From Eublepharis macularius (taxonomy: Eukaryota; Chordata; Lepidosauria; Squamata; Eublepharidae), in the NCBI RefSeq assembly GCF_028583425.1, contig NC_072793.1, positions 171,283,681 through 171,347,680 on the forward strand: a DNA stretch of 64,000 nt, read 5' to 3'. Every line of letters begins with the position of its first letter. The stretch's first letter is position 1. Below the pieces are notes generated by a model. It ran no database searches. It was not told the DNA's origin and saw nothing but the letters and a program-made list of their open reading frames with translations. The position numbers were made by a program, and so were the translations under genes. This document shows positions 52,265 to 63,125 of this stretch, one piece after another.

Positions 52265-52560
52265 GGTCTGGTGCGGAAGAAGTTACCAACGAAACGGGTA
52301 CTGGAAAATCTGCTGGCTGAAACCCGTATCAGAAGAGGATACCCACCTATTCTGTGGCTGTGGAGAAACTCTGCCATTCATTCATTCATTCATTCATTCA
52401 TTCATTCATTCATTCATTCATTCATTCATTCATTCATTCATTCATTTGTTGTGTCTCCTGGATTATTATCACCACTTGGACATTGTGTAGTAGTGTGTTT
52501 ACTGACCCTGCCATTGTGCATATGAATAATCACGTTGCTAACTGCTTCTCTATATTGTTC
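52265..52560 (+). mobile_element. PLE terminal repeat, inverted partner of 46825-47135
   Basis: AAGTTACCAACGAAACGGGT, TGGCTGAAACCCGTATCAG, a pure (ATTC)n tract (52374-52446), then TTGTTGTGTCTCCTGG and GAATAATCACGTTGCTAACTG. It is the same sequence as the complement of 46825-47135, about 5.4 kb away. The TGGA-type half of the microsatellite is absent here. Confidence 0.8.
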
Positions 52561-52969
52561 CTTTATTAACACTTAGTAGATTGTTATGAGTTTTTTTGCA
52601 TTTTGATTACTCAGTAAATTTCATATGACATGTTGATTGACCTTTGATTTATTTACCTTTCACTGGGTTTTTTAGACAGAATGTTTAGGCTGGTGGCCAC
52701 TGTTGCAGTGGGAGGGCTGGTGTATTAGTTCATTCTAAATCCATCTATAAAGAGCAACTATGGACAGATAAGTTGAAGGTATGTTCTAATTCTTTTCCTT
52801 AATTAATGTAGTGACATTAGTGCTAGGCTGCATTTTCATTGATTTATATTCATTTCAAAACTTTGTAAGTTTGGGCTGAGGATTTTTTGAGGCAACATGG
52901 CAATGATCAGAGCTGATTAGGAATTAAATTTCCCCTTTTTAGATATAAAATAAGAAATTATAAATCATC

Positions 52970-54010
52970 CATTGAAAATGTATTCTCACAAATCAGGAGC
53001 TAACAGACGAAAAGAAAGAATGAGAGGAACATGGAAAAAGGGGACAACAAAATCTCCTTCAAGTTGGATTAAGGGCACCTTTAAAAAATTCTCATTCAAC
53101 CTACCTATAGAATTAGAACAAGAAAAAACTCTCAAAAACCTCATTCCCAAAGAAGGAACAATTGATTTGTACAGGCTAATGTACAGAATAATGTACAGGA
53201 TTGTGATAAGAGAGCACATGCAGAAAATGACAAAAATGAACTGAAACCAACAGAATTTCAGGTTCAGGTAGAAGTGAGTTTAGAAAACGAGAAGAATACT
53301 GTAGGCCTTGACATTGGTTGCATCACAACTGGGTTTCCTTCCCAAAAAGAAATAGAAAAGTATGTTACCAATGGTCACATCTCATTGCCTAAAGCATTCC
53401 CAGAAGACTTGCTGGAAATGAATGACACAGATGATTCACTAGAAAAAGCCTTACTTCAGAAAATCTGTTTCATGTTTTGGTAGACAGTGTTGTAATAGGA
53501 TTAACTGTAAGATTCAATGCTGTGAAGCAATTGGCTGAAAAGTTCTTGTGGAAATATCTCACCATGTCTTAAAGTGACTTGAAAGACAAATATTTATTTT
53601 TATCAGAACAATATCCTGATGGCTTTAATGATAAGAATGTTTTTGACAGAATTGCAGCATTTACCTTCAGTACAAAAGGCAAATTTTGGAAATGCACGGT
53701 TAAAACCACTGGATCTGTTGAACATTTTAACAGAATACAGACAGTGACCTGTTTCCAAACGTTTGTGCCAGCTTACGAATTCTTTTAGCGTCTGCAGAGC
53801 GATCATTTAGCAAACTCAAGCTGATTAAAAAATTTTTAAGGTCTACAATGTCTCAAGAACGTGTTGTGGATTTGGCCAGGCTGAGTATTGACTCAAACAT
53901 TGCCAGAACTATTAATTTTGATGCTGTCATTAGAAATTTTTCACAAAAAGGCAAGGAAAGCTCATGCTTAAAACCATTATGGATAAAAAAAAATAAGATG
54001 ACTAATGGTA
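52970..54010 (+). pseudogene. hAT transposase remnant (ZMYM-like), internally deleted
   Basis: The N-terminal part reads SHKSGANRRKERMRG and, in another frame, DIGCITTGFPSQKEIEKYV. The C-terminal part reads RFNAVKQLAEKF, AERSFSKLKLIKKFLRSTMS, QERVVDLARLSID and INFDAVIRNFSQK. These are the start and the dimerisation end of hAT transposases of the kind related to ZMYM1. The catalytic middle of several hundred residues is missing. At least three frame changes or stops occur. Terminal inverted repeats were not found. Confidence 0.7.
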
Positions 54011-54895
54011 CGAAAGGGGCCCTGAATTTTTTTTGCACCACCTCATAAAATTCCTCTCAGAGGCCCTGGGATTTTGCTTCTCCCTTTCAAAGGCTTGGTT
54101 TTGGAGTCTTGATGTTCTCCCCCCACCCCCGTTCCCCTTTATGTACTTCAGTTTCGTCTTACAATTCAAAAGGCCTTGGAGACCTCTGACACAAAAAGTA
54201 AACAGCACTTTAGAAAGACATACTCCTTATGAGCAAATTAAAAAGCCACTCCTGAGAAACGCAATTTGTCAGAATAAAGAACCTTTAGTCTAAGGATCGC
54301 TGTACAGAATTGGTCCCTTCTGGAACACAGGCCTCTTTTACATCCCCTATGGGCTTCTGGAACTTCAGGATAAAATGTGAAGTGCATTTTTACAACCATG
54401 AGGACTAGAACCTCAAAAGAGAACCTTTGAATACTGGCAGCCACACCCATCACGGTAGCCACAGGGGTGGATGGGGATGCAAGTGAGGTGGCTGTGGGTG
54501 CAGGACATGGACATGGTGCCACTCGTGACATGTTGCCCTTTGTTGCCTTCCAGGCTCCTTCCCCCTGACCTTCTCAGCCAGTATTGCTGAGCATATTCTC
54601 ACCATTGCGTCTTTAATTTGGGCCGTAGAGTCTGAATTGGTCATCCTCTGGATGTTAGGCGTTGAGGACTCCCCGGGGATGAAAGGTTTTGGTTGAGGTA
54701 TTGCAGCAGGCAGACTGCATGTCCTAGGATGGGAGTGAGGGGGGGGAGAGGCTCTCCAGCAGCAGGGTACCCTCTCACAGCCTTAGAGGCTGTGGCCAGG
54801 CAGTCCCTGGTGGGGCAGGGAGTTTGGAGTTCTTTTCCATCTCCCCATACTACTTCCTCGAGATCAGCCCAAGTGCATTAGTTATTGTTGAATTT
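54011..54895. other. Unassigned intergenic sequence
   Basis: No gene or named repeat is supported. Confidence 0.4.
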
Positions 54896-54899
54896 GGTC

Positions 54900-55497
54900 A
54901 TCTCATTCAGAGATAAGCAAGAAGCTTTTAGATATCATATCTTTTAATTCCTGGCCAGAGGCACACCTCAATAACATCTTAGGTTTGATACAAGCACAGT
55001 ACACAAATGATACTACTTGAGAATCTCTGCTTCCCTTTTTCACTTTTATTAAAGGCATAGTAGCAGAATGGTTTTGCTGGAAGCTACTGTACATGACAGA
55101 CAGGATTGCTGGTATGTCTTGTCTCAAGTCTATTCCAGGAGCTGACCCAACGGCATGTGCTTTTCAGCAACTGCCCATCCACTGCATACTAGCCTTGACT
55201 AGACAGGAGGTAGCAAAGAGTCAAAAGCTAGATATATGCTTAGTGTGTGATTGATAAGTAATTTTAGGCTCTAACCAATCTTAAGCTGTGTGACATGATG
55301 TTTTAACCAATGATAACAAAGCATGTATCTATATAGTTAGAAAGATATCTGTAACTGATTAGAACTTACCAGCCGTATCTATAACTGATTAGAACTTACC
55401 AGCCATGCTTGCATACTTGTAAATTCTCCTGAAATTGTAGTTTAATAAACCAGCCTTTTCAACCTGCTAAACAGAAAGCGGACTAATTTTTGCCACA
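54900..55497 (+). mobile_element. LTR-like remnant (fossil, tentative)
   Basis: It ends with TAGTTTAATAAACCAGCC, CTGCTAAACAGAAAGCGG and TTTTTGCCACAACA, the polyA-signal plus U5 pattern of retroviral LTRs. A tandem duplication of about 29 bp (TAACTGATTAGAACTTACCA units near 55352 and 55381) is like those in LTR U3 regions. The left border is not visible. No internal coding is present. Confidence 0.4.
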
Positions 55498-56673
55498 ACA
55501 AAGCACATCTATTACATTTTCAACACTAAGTCAACAACAAATTATCCCAACTATTACTGTCATATAGATAAAGAAGAACAAACACGTGTCTGTAAGAGTA
55601 CCATACCAAAAAGTCTCATGCGAGGGCCCCCTTCCAGGAAGAAAGCCCCAGTCAATTCAATGTCCCATAGTTAGAGGTTTTTAAAATCATTTCCTAACAA
55701 TGGTTGACTCTCCCACTTAATTTAGGGCACGCATTCTTGGCTATCGTATAACTTCAAACATCATACAAGATTATCTGTTCTTGAAATGTCTTCTTAAACT
55801 ATATTAAAAAATTAGTTCATAACAAATGCTCCTGAAACATACTAATTTACAAGTTCCTCCTACTTATGAATATCTGTTGATCTTCAACCAATACAGTCCA
55901 TCTTTGAATGATATCATCACTCCAGTGAAGTTAAACAGTCTTGCCATTCTCAGATGCTTCAGCACCTCAACCTCAACACGTGATAAGTACTGAAATGGGT
56001 TAAACAGCTTCTGATCTGCCAAAGGTGTTACCTGTTTCCTGCCCCTCCCCAAGTCTGTTCTGTATGGGGTCTCTAAACCCCGTAGAGAAAGGCCAGGCTA
56101 GCTCTGTTTCTGTGTGCAGAGAAATCTTCTATGATCTTTTTGGTCAAATCCAACAATTTATGGCCACATCCATGATGCTTTGCATTGAACTTACTTCTGG
56201 GTGGGGTTGCTTAGACTATGGTGCAGCAGTGTGGGGGAGTGCGTCTCTTTCTCCCCTTTGGGGGGGGCCTGTGTTTTAAGGAGTTGGGCTGTATGTCATG
56301 GACTTAGCCTTGTGGTGTGAGAACCTACCTCTCCCCCTCTGCTTGTGTGTTTATGGGGCTCAGCCCCCATGGCAGCCACATTGTGGTTGTTTGGTTCTCC
56401 ATGTCCATCACAGCTGTGTCATCAAGCCACTGTGATATTTTCTTGGTATGACGGCACAGTTGCTGGAGATGGACCAGTGGTGCTGCTATTGCACCAACAA
56501 CTGGCTACCTCCACCTCAGCAGACCGCAGGGATTGCACACTTTGTTATTCTTTCTCTAACATAAACGTTTCCCATGTATGGAATATGTAAAACATAAATG
56601 CTTATGTGCCATTTTTGTAACAGGAAGGTGAATTTTTAATCTCTAAAACATTTTAAGCTGTTTTACTAAATGA
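55498..56673. other. Unassigned sequence downstream of gene C
   Basis: No gene or named repeat is supported. Confidence 0.4.
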
Positions 56674-56679
56674 TTTATT
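56674..56679 (-). terminator. Candidate polyadenylation signal of gene C
   Basis: AATAAA on the minus strand about 100 bases after the gene C finger-exon stop. A normal position for a compact 3' UTR. Confidence 0.5.
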
Positions 56680-56777
56680 TTATGCATTTTCACATTTTAT
56701 TTCATTGCTTCCTTTTTAAAATCTAGTTTGCTTTGTTGTAATATTTTACTGCATTCCAACAATTTTTATGGTTTTGT

Positions 56778-58060
56778 TTATACATGAGTTCTCTGATGGG
56801 AAGTAAGGCTTCCACTCTGACTGAAGGTTTTTCCACATTCCAGGCATGTATATGGTTTCTCCCCTGTGTGAATTCTTTGATGGGAAGTAAGGTGTGTACT
56901 TTGACTGAAACATCGCCCACACTCCAAACACTTATATCTTTTCTCCCCTTTGTGAATTCTTTGATGGGAAGTAAGGCTTCCTCTGTGTCTGAAGCTTTTT
57001 CCACATTCTAGACATTTATAAGGTTTCTCTCCTGTATGAATTCTCTGATGGTCAGTAAGGATTCCACTATGACTGAAGCTTTTTCCACATTCTTGGCATT
57101 TATACCTTTTATCCCCTGTGTGAATTCTTTGATGAGAAGTAAGAATATCAATCCGACGAAAGCTCTTTCCACACTCTAGGCATTTATATGGTTTCTCCCC
57201 AGTGTGAATTCTTTGATGGACATTAAGTTTTCTACTATGACTGAAACTTCTTCCACACTCCAGACATTTGTACAGTTTCTCCCCTGTGTGAATTGTTTGA
57301 TGGCAAGTAAGTTGTATACTCTGAATGAAGCTCTTTCCACACTCCAGGCATTTATATGGTTTCTCCACTGTGTGAATTCTTTGATGGGAAAGAAGTTGTG
57401 TACTCCGACTGAAGCTTTTTTTACACTCCAGGCATTTATATGGTTTCTCCCCTGTGTGAATCCTTTGATGGACAGTAAGGCTTCCACTCTGACTGAAGCT
57501 TTTCCCACACTCCAGGCATTTATGTGGTTTCTCCCCTGTGTGAATTCTTTCATGGGAAGTAAGGCTTCCACTATGACTGAAGCTTTTCCCACACGTTGGG
57601 CATTTATATGGTTTCTCTCCTGTGTGGATTCTTTGGTGGTAAGTAAGGCTTCCACTGTGACTGAAACTTTTGCCACACTCCAGGCATTTATATTTTTTCT
57701 CTGAATGAATTATTTCATGGGAAGTGAGGTTGTATGTCTGCTCAAAGGCTTTTCGTCTCTCCAGGCAATTAAGCCTTTTCTTCATTGTATTGATGAACAA
57801 TTAATATTTATGTCTTGTTTTTCAGGAAAGGTTCTTCCCTTATAGTCATTCCTATTGTCTCATTTGTATATTTTTTGTATTAGTGAACTTCATGGAGACA
57901 TCATCTTGTAAAAAATGGGAAATATTCTTTGGTGGGTCTTTTCACTCATCCTACCTAGGTTCATTATAATATTCAGTATTATCTTTCATATCTGGAGATG
58001 TATCTTCTTTTTCTGTGACCGTATGCTCTTTTGTTTTGTTTGCTGACTCCCACACACCTC
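56778..58060 (-). pseudogene. Gene C zinc-finger exon, 11 good fingers but early stop
   Basis: The acceptor TTCTTTCAGCAG|GAGG gives GGVWESANKTKEHTVTEKED, closely like gene A, but a TAG at 57953-57951 ends the frame after about 36 residues. Further stops follow in the linker, which drifts relative to gene A. From about 57800 the frame is open again through one degenerate first finger (C-X2-R) and 11 intact C2H2 fingers to a stop at 56778. The fingers include HSGSL, RSTQL, QSIQL, RIDIL and QSTHL helices. Translation of the array would need an internal start such as the ATG at 57785. No KRAB exon is found between here and its promoter. It is probably a pseudogene with a recently surviving array; a KRAB-less finger protein is the alternative. 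Confidence 0.8.
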
Positions 58061-59460
58061 CTGCTGAAAGAAGAAGAAACTTTTGCATGAAATTGGTAAA
58101 GAAAAATACACCTAAAAATGAGGGATTGGACCAAACTAACTACTTTAAAGAACACACGAAGGTTTGGTGTCTGGAAGCACTTTAAAAACTCTTGCTTGTG
58201 AATTTGATCCTGTGATAGCCTAGACGGTATCAACCAATCTGTGGTGATTAAAGGGAGAATAGCATTTCACTGGGACACTTACTGCTGCACAAATGCTTCT
58301 TCGATCCAAATGGTAAGTCAGAAGATCAGCCCCAAAATGTTTGGTTCCTCCAGCCACCCTTTTTCTTAGCAATTAGATCTAAGTCCCATGTTATTCCATA
58401 GTACTTACTCCCAGGGAAGTGTCTTTAGAATTTGTCAGATGCAACTGACAAAGAGAGCTGTGGTTCCTGAAAGCTTATGCTACAATAAAGTTAGTCTTAA
58501 AGGTGCTACTGGACTTTTTACTATTTTGAGACTACAGACTAAAATGGCTAACTCCTCTGGATCTTTAGAATTGCAGTCTATGACTGATGTCTGCACATTC
58601 ACCCTTCCAAATGTTTCCAAAGCTGATAGGCAGGGAGGGGGTCTCTCCTTGTGACAATTTGATTGGCACAAGTCGTCACAAGTCGCCTCCATTGCCCTGG
58701 TAGTAATGGGGGGGGGGAGATGCACTTGTGCAAATTGCACACATTCCCCCTTCCCACCAACAGAGTTAATTAGTAACATAAGGGTTCTCTATCCTTGGGA
58801 TCAACTGGTGAATGCCATTAAGGAAAACAAGAAGCTGCCATGCAGGTGCAACGCCTGCCCGTTGCGGCTACGGTGAGGTAAGAACCAAAACGAAATGAAA
58901 CACAGAAATTTTGGTAGGAGGCATCTGGGTTCCTGAATTTGAGTCACCATTTCAGAAGCTGCAGCAGTTTCTGGGTGTATTTCCAGCTTGTTTCATTTTC
59001 TACACCCCTCACTACATCCATTTCCGCCTAATATTGAAATTGGATGCAATTCTCATGGCCTAAAACTAATTCTTAAAAATTTCCTGAAGTTGGACATGGT
59101 AGAAAAGATGGAGAGAACAACAAAAATGATAAAATATGAGTTCATATTGTAGCCACAATCTTTAAGAAGCAAGGGGGAAAGAATGGTTAAATAGAGCCAC
59201 TCAAATTCTGGAGTAAAACTAGATGGGTGGTGTTGTAATCTCATTTGGGAGCTTACTAAGAAACAAAGATGCACTTCAAGAAACAGTTGTATTTGAAGTT
59301 TTTAAATAACTAGGAGTGGACAGAACCCAGTTCTTGATTAATATACTATGTGGGTCCAGCTTCAGAACTCTTTGAAGTTTCTACATACAATTTCTTCATC
59401 AATCACTGCATCGGATCAGATAGTCAGACAACTAAAATGTCAATGAGTAAAGAATTTTGT
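58061..59460 (-). other. Gene C intron region without KRAB exons
   Basis: 58061-58335 is paralogous to the gene A intron end. Then comes a Penelope-associated repeat (58437-58562, plus sense, CTGACAAAGAGAGCTGTGG core) and unassigned sequence. I looked on the minus strand for KRAB-A (SFEE.A..FS.GE) and KRAB-B (SWLEEEE) patterns here and up to 60490 and found none. Confidence 0.5.
58437..58562 (+). repeat. Repeat with hammerhead-like core
   Basis: CTGACAA, an AGAGC hairpin, GAAAGCTTATGC, TTAAAGGTGCTACTGGAC and GGCTAACTCCTCTGGATC. Same family as 46683-46822. Confidence 0.6.
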
Positions 59461-59467
59461 TTCAATT

Positions 59468-59530
59468 CATGCGACCCCCCCATGGGTCAGTAATGACTCG
59501 GTGCCTGCACCTTTACCTTACCTTTTAGCA
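59468..59530 (+). mobile_element. SINE end fragment
   Basis: CCCATGGGTCAGTAATGACT and CGGTGCCTGCACCTTTACCT match, in reverse, the left end of the SINE at 62832-63125. Confidence 0.6.
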
Positions 59531-59929
59531 GGTAATTAAGAAAAACTAAAAATAGGTTTTTTTGGAAGCAGACTAATTAGAAAATATTTTAAAATGCTGA
59601 ATATAAAATATTGAGTATAATGGTTGTTGTGGATTAGTATAATGGATTGAGTATAATGTTTTTTTAAACAATTTATTGAATAGGTTGAGAACAAACATAA
59701 AAGAAAAAATATACATTTCACTATTTCTTTCTCCTACTGAGTACAGATTTATCCCCAACCCACCCTTTCCCTCCCCCGTCAGACCTCCAACAGTGCTTAT
59801 ACCCTATAATTCATACATTATTCCCTCTAATTCTATTATTTTCCAAATATTGAGTATAATGTTGAATCTAAAATGCTGTGTATAAAGTAAGTATGGAAAT
59901 GGAGAGGAGCAATATTTTCTATGCTGGAT

Positions 59930-60045
59930 GAATACTTGTCTATGCTGGATGAATACTTGTCAGAGATGCTTTAGGCTGATCCTGCACTGGGCAGGGGGTT
60001 GGACTAGATGGTCTGTATGGCCCCTTCCAACTCTATGATTCTATC
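59930..60045 (+). mobile_element. CR1 LINE 3' end
   Basis: CTGATCCTGCACTGGGCAGG, GGGTTGGACTAGATGGTCTG and CTTCCAACTCTATGATTCTA are the hallmark 3' end of CR1 in amniotes, with the ATTCTATG-type tail. The element is severely 5'-truncated. The AATGCTGGATGAATACTTGT before it is present as a short direct repeat. Confidence 0.85.
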
Positions 60046-60494
60046 TTAAATGTGCTGTTATATATTCTGTTTATCACTTTTTACGTACTGTTATTGTCTT
60101 TTTCTTTTCCAATAAATTTTGGCTTAAAAAAAGAAGAAACATACAAAGAGAACCTGTACCTGTCTTGCAGACTGGAAGCTAAAAGCCTTAATGAAACCAT
60201 TACACTTTTGACTGACTAAGAAACCGTTACACAAATATATACTTCTAAGGAAACTATTTCTGTTTAAGTAAAATGACTGTTTTATCTGGAATAAAGTATC
60301 TTGTTTATCCCTCACAGCCACCTCCATGTGTAACTAAGCCTTCACACCATTTCCCTGCCTCCCAGTGGGCAGCCTCAACATGTTGCAGCACCAGAACCAA
60401 GGGCAAGAAGACCGATCCTCTGAGCCTTACAACAGAGAAGGAAGCATCCCTGCAGCCCCTGGCATCTCTGTCCAGCGATTTCCCACCTCCATAC

Positions 60495-60567
60495 CTGAGC
60501 TGCTGGGTCTTTTCACCGCACAGAGAAGATGGCAGAGAAGGCATCAAGGGAGTCTTTTCACTTCTGC
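60495..60567 (-). pseudogene. Gene C start-codon exon, start lost
   Basis: Minus strand: acceptor CCTCCCAG, exon, then CAGCAGCTCAG|GTATGG. The GCCGCCATG present in gene B is deleted. The outer ATG in this exon (ATGCCTTCTCTGCC) remains but would now reach the donor out of phase with a KRAB-A exon. This supports gene C being a pseudogene. Confidence 0.6.
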
Positions 60568-61744
60568 CTGGGAGGGTGAGAAAGAAAGAGGGTGGGGAAC
60601 CTTTTTTGATACACATTTTCTGTGCCAGTCCCTGGAGTGAACCTCTCTCTGGACTGGCTTCAGGGCAACATTCAAGGAACTGCATTTGAGGAGTGTTTGG
60701 CCCCACATCTTTCTCCCTACTCAACCATTCTTTATGAGAGGAATTCCCACCTTCCTTATTCATTTGTCTGCTCCCTTCCACGTCTCCTCCCAATCCCTGC
60801 AAATCCATTCCCGGGATATGAGGTCTTGTCCCTTGTCTCCAGCCACACCACTCCTTGCTCCCTTACGAGGAAAGCCAAGACTCTTTGGCCTGCTCCACAC
60901 AACTAAGAGAATGTTCTGGCAACAGAGCAGCAGGTGGGAGATTCCAGCTGAGAATGTTCTATATGCAAACGTTTCTTTGTATAAATGAACAACTGCTTGC
61001 ACATAGAAAGCTAGCACTGCAAGGAGAAAGTGTCTGCCCTCTGTCTCGACGTGTTGTGCTGCTTTTCTGTGGCAGGGAGGTTTGAGCAGGGGAAAACATT
61101 CCTTAATGTGCTCCTCCACCTGCAATCTGAAGTGAAGCTACCTTAGGTTCACCTTTAGGGAAAGGGGGGGGGTTAAATAAGACAGCAAATAAAGTGAGCC
61201 AGCCAACTCCACCAACTCCAGTCTCTGCCTTCTTCTTTCGCATGTATGAACCAGGCCCTTCCCACACACAGCAGAGTAAAAGAGCAACCCAGAATTTACA
61301 GGAGTCAGATCAGGATCTTGAAACAGAAATGGGAGGGGGGGCTCCACTAACACGCTCCCCATCATTGGTGTTTTGGGGGCCTGATGTGGAAGGAGCGGGG
61401 AGGGGGGGAAGGAAAGCCCTGCTGGAGAGGCAGAGGGGGCTGAAGCCGTGGGGGGCCTCCTCTACCCTCCATCTTCTGCCCCTCCTGCTGCCCCCCAGCC
61501 TTGACCCATCGCCTCCCTCCGTGGCACCAGAGGGCAAGCACTTGCCTTGCTTATTTGTGCCTCCTGTGGGTCTTTTGTCCCACGCCTGTTCTTTGGAGAT
61601 TTCTTTGGTTTTGCACAAAACCGATGCGGGAGGACCGGAGAGGCAACTCTCTTCCCCTCTTTCTTCCTGTTTTGGGGCTTGCTTTGCAGCCTCTCCCACC
61701 CTATACGTCCCGCCTTCTCCCCTCTGAAGCCCCTTTCAACTCAC
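60568..61744 (-). other. Gene C intron 1 (family-conserved noncoding)
   Basis: In reverse it follows the gene A intron 1: for example CCTGCCACAGAAAAGCAGCA near 61060-61080 and the stretch matching 5140-5330. No gene is present. Confidence 0.5.
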
Positions 61745-61870
61745 CAGACCCCCTTCCAGATGCAACCGGAGAAAAGACGCGGCTCATGCAAAGCGGGACG
61801 GGAAGCAAGAAATGGCTTCGCAAGCTCTCCCCACACCGCCCCTACGTGCCTCCCTAGGACACTAGACTCT
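61745..61870 (-). promoter_or_regulatory. Gene C promoter / noncoding exon 1
   Basis: Minus strand GGGGGTCTG|GTGAGTTGAAAGGGGC, with the donor GT at 61744-61743, is the same donor context as genes A and B. It is CpG-bearing (GCGAAGCC, GCCGCGTC) though less than gene B. The array faces the opposite way from genes A and B. Confidence 0.5.
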
Positions 61871-62830
61871 CTCACTTTAACCCTTGGAGAGGATCTCACC
61901 TGCTAAACGCACCCAGGAGACAGAAAGCAAAGAAAGCCTCCCATAAGCGCTCAGCACTTTAGAGGTCCTGCTATGAAGACTGTATGAATGCATTGAAATT
62001 GCATTTAGCAATGAATGGGTATTGAATAATTACACTGTATGAATTGTACAAATACTGACAATTAACTTATATTGTATTAATCATATGAATGTTTATATAA
62101 GATTGCGTTGAAGTGGTTTGTCATTAGGTGGTCTTGATTTTCCTTGCTTGTTATCCTCATCTTTTGGTGCAGCATTGCTCAAGGCCCGTAGGCCAAATGA
62201 GTAGTACCATTTAAAGTAAAGCGTTCTTTTCTTGTGTGCTCCAGTGTATGTTCCACCTGAAGCAGGATAGAATCCTACATCAAACAGGACCTGTTCTTAA
62301 AGTACAATTTTCTGTCCTAGGATCATCGCCGCTCCCGGACTGGCCAGGACTCTCCGTGGCATCACCAGGAATTTATTGAAAGCAATCATGGAGACTTTAA
62401 TATTTTGGTATTGTGTACAAAAATTGTTTGGGGGATGGGGTGGGACTTGACCGGAAATGATTTCAGAGCTGGCTTCCCTATTCTGCAGTGGTCTCCTGGG
62501 AGGGTTGTGTTTGTATTGTTACTTCACATCGCTCCCAAGATGAAGACTGTACATTGTATAGCACCATTGAGCATGAAAAAGGCTACAATAAATAAACATT
62601 TAGGGATATGTGAAGCAACACAAACACACAACTCTCCAAGGTGCTGTTGTTTGTATAACTAATTGAGAGTAGTAACAGACTGGAAATGTGTGTTCGTATA
62701 TTTATTTTGTAAGAAAGACTTCATGTATGAGAATGATGGAAATTGGGACTGAGTACAGAGAATAATAATAGTATAAAGGCATTTAATATAATGTTTTTGA
62801 GTTTTCAAAGTACTTCACTAGTATAATTTT
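61871..62830. other. Unassigned sequence upstream of gene C
   Basis: No gene or named repeat is supported. An AATAAA lies at about 62588. Confidence 0.4.
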
Positions 62831-62831
62831 A

Positions 62832-63125
62832 TTAGGTAAAGGTAGAGGTAGCCCCCGTTGCAAGCACCGAGTCATTACTGACCCATGGGGGACGTTGCAT
62901 CCCAATGGTTTCTTGGCAGACTTTTTACGGGGTGGTTTGCCATTGCCTTCCCCAGTCATCTACCCTTTACCCCCAGTACAAATGGGTACTCATTTTACTG
63001 ACCTCAGAAGGATGGAAGGCTGAGTAAACCTTGAGCCAGCTGCCCTGAACTCTGCTTCCGCCGGGATCGAACTCAGGTTGTGAGCAGAGCTTGGCCACAG
63101 AGTGGTAAGCTGCAGTACTGCTGGT
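62832..63125 (-). mobile_element. tRNA-like SINE of squamates
   Basis: From the left: AAAGGTAGAGGTAGCCCCCG, AAGCACCGAGTCATTACTGA, GGGGTGGTTTGCCATTGCC, then GGGATCGAACTCAGG, the complement of a GAGTTCGATCCC B box. The pol III head is thus at the right on the minus strand. It is near full length. Confidence 0.75.

Noticed and set aside
58061-60490. KRAB-A or KRAB-B exons of gene C on the minus strand
   Set aside because: Searched by eye for the conserved residue patterns and exon-edge motifs; none found. A diverged or relocated exon cannot be excluded.
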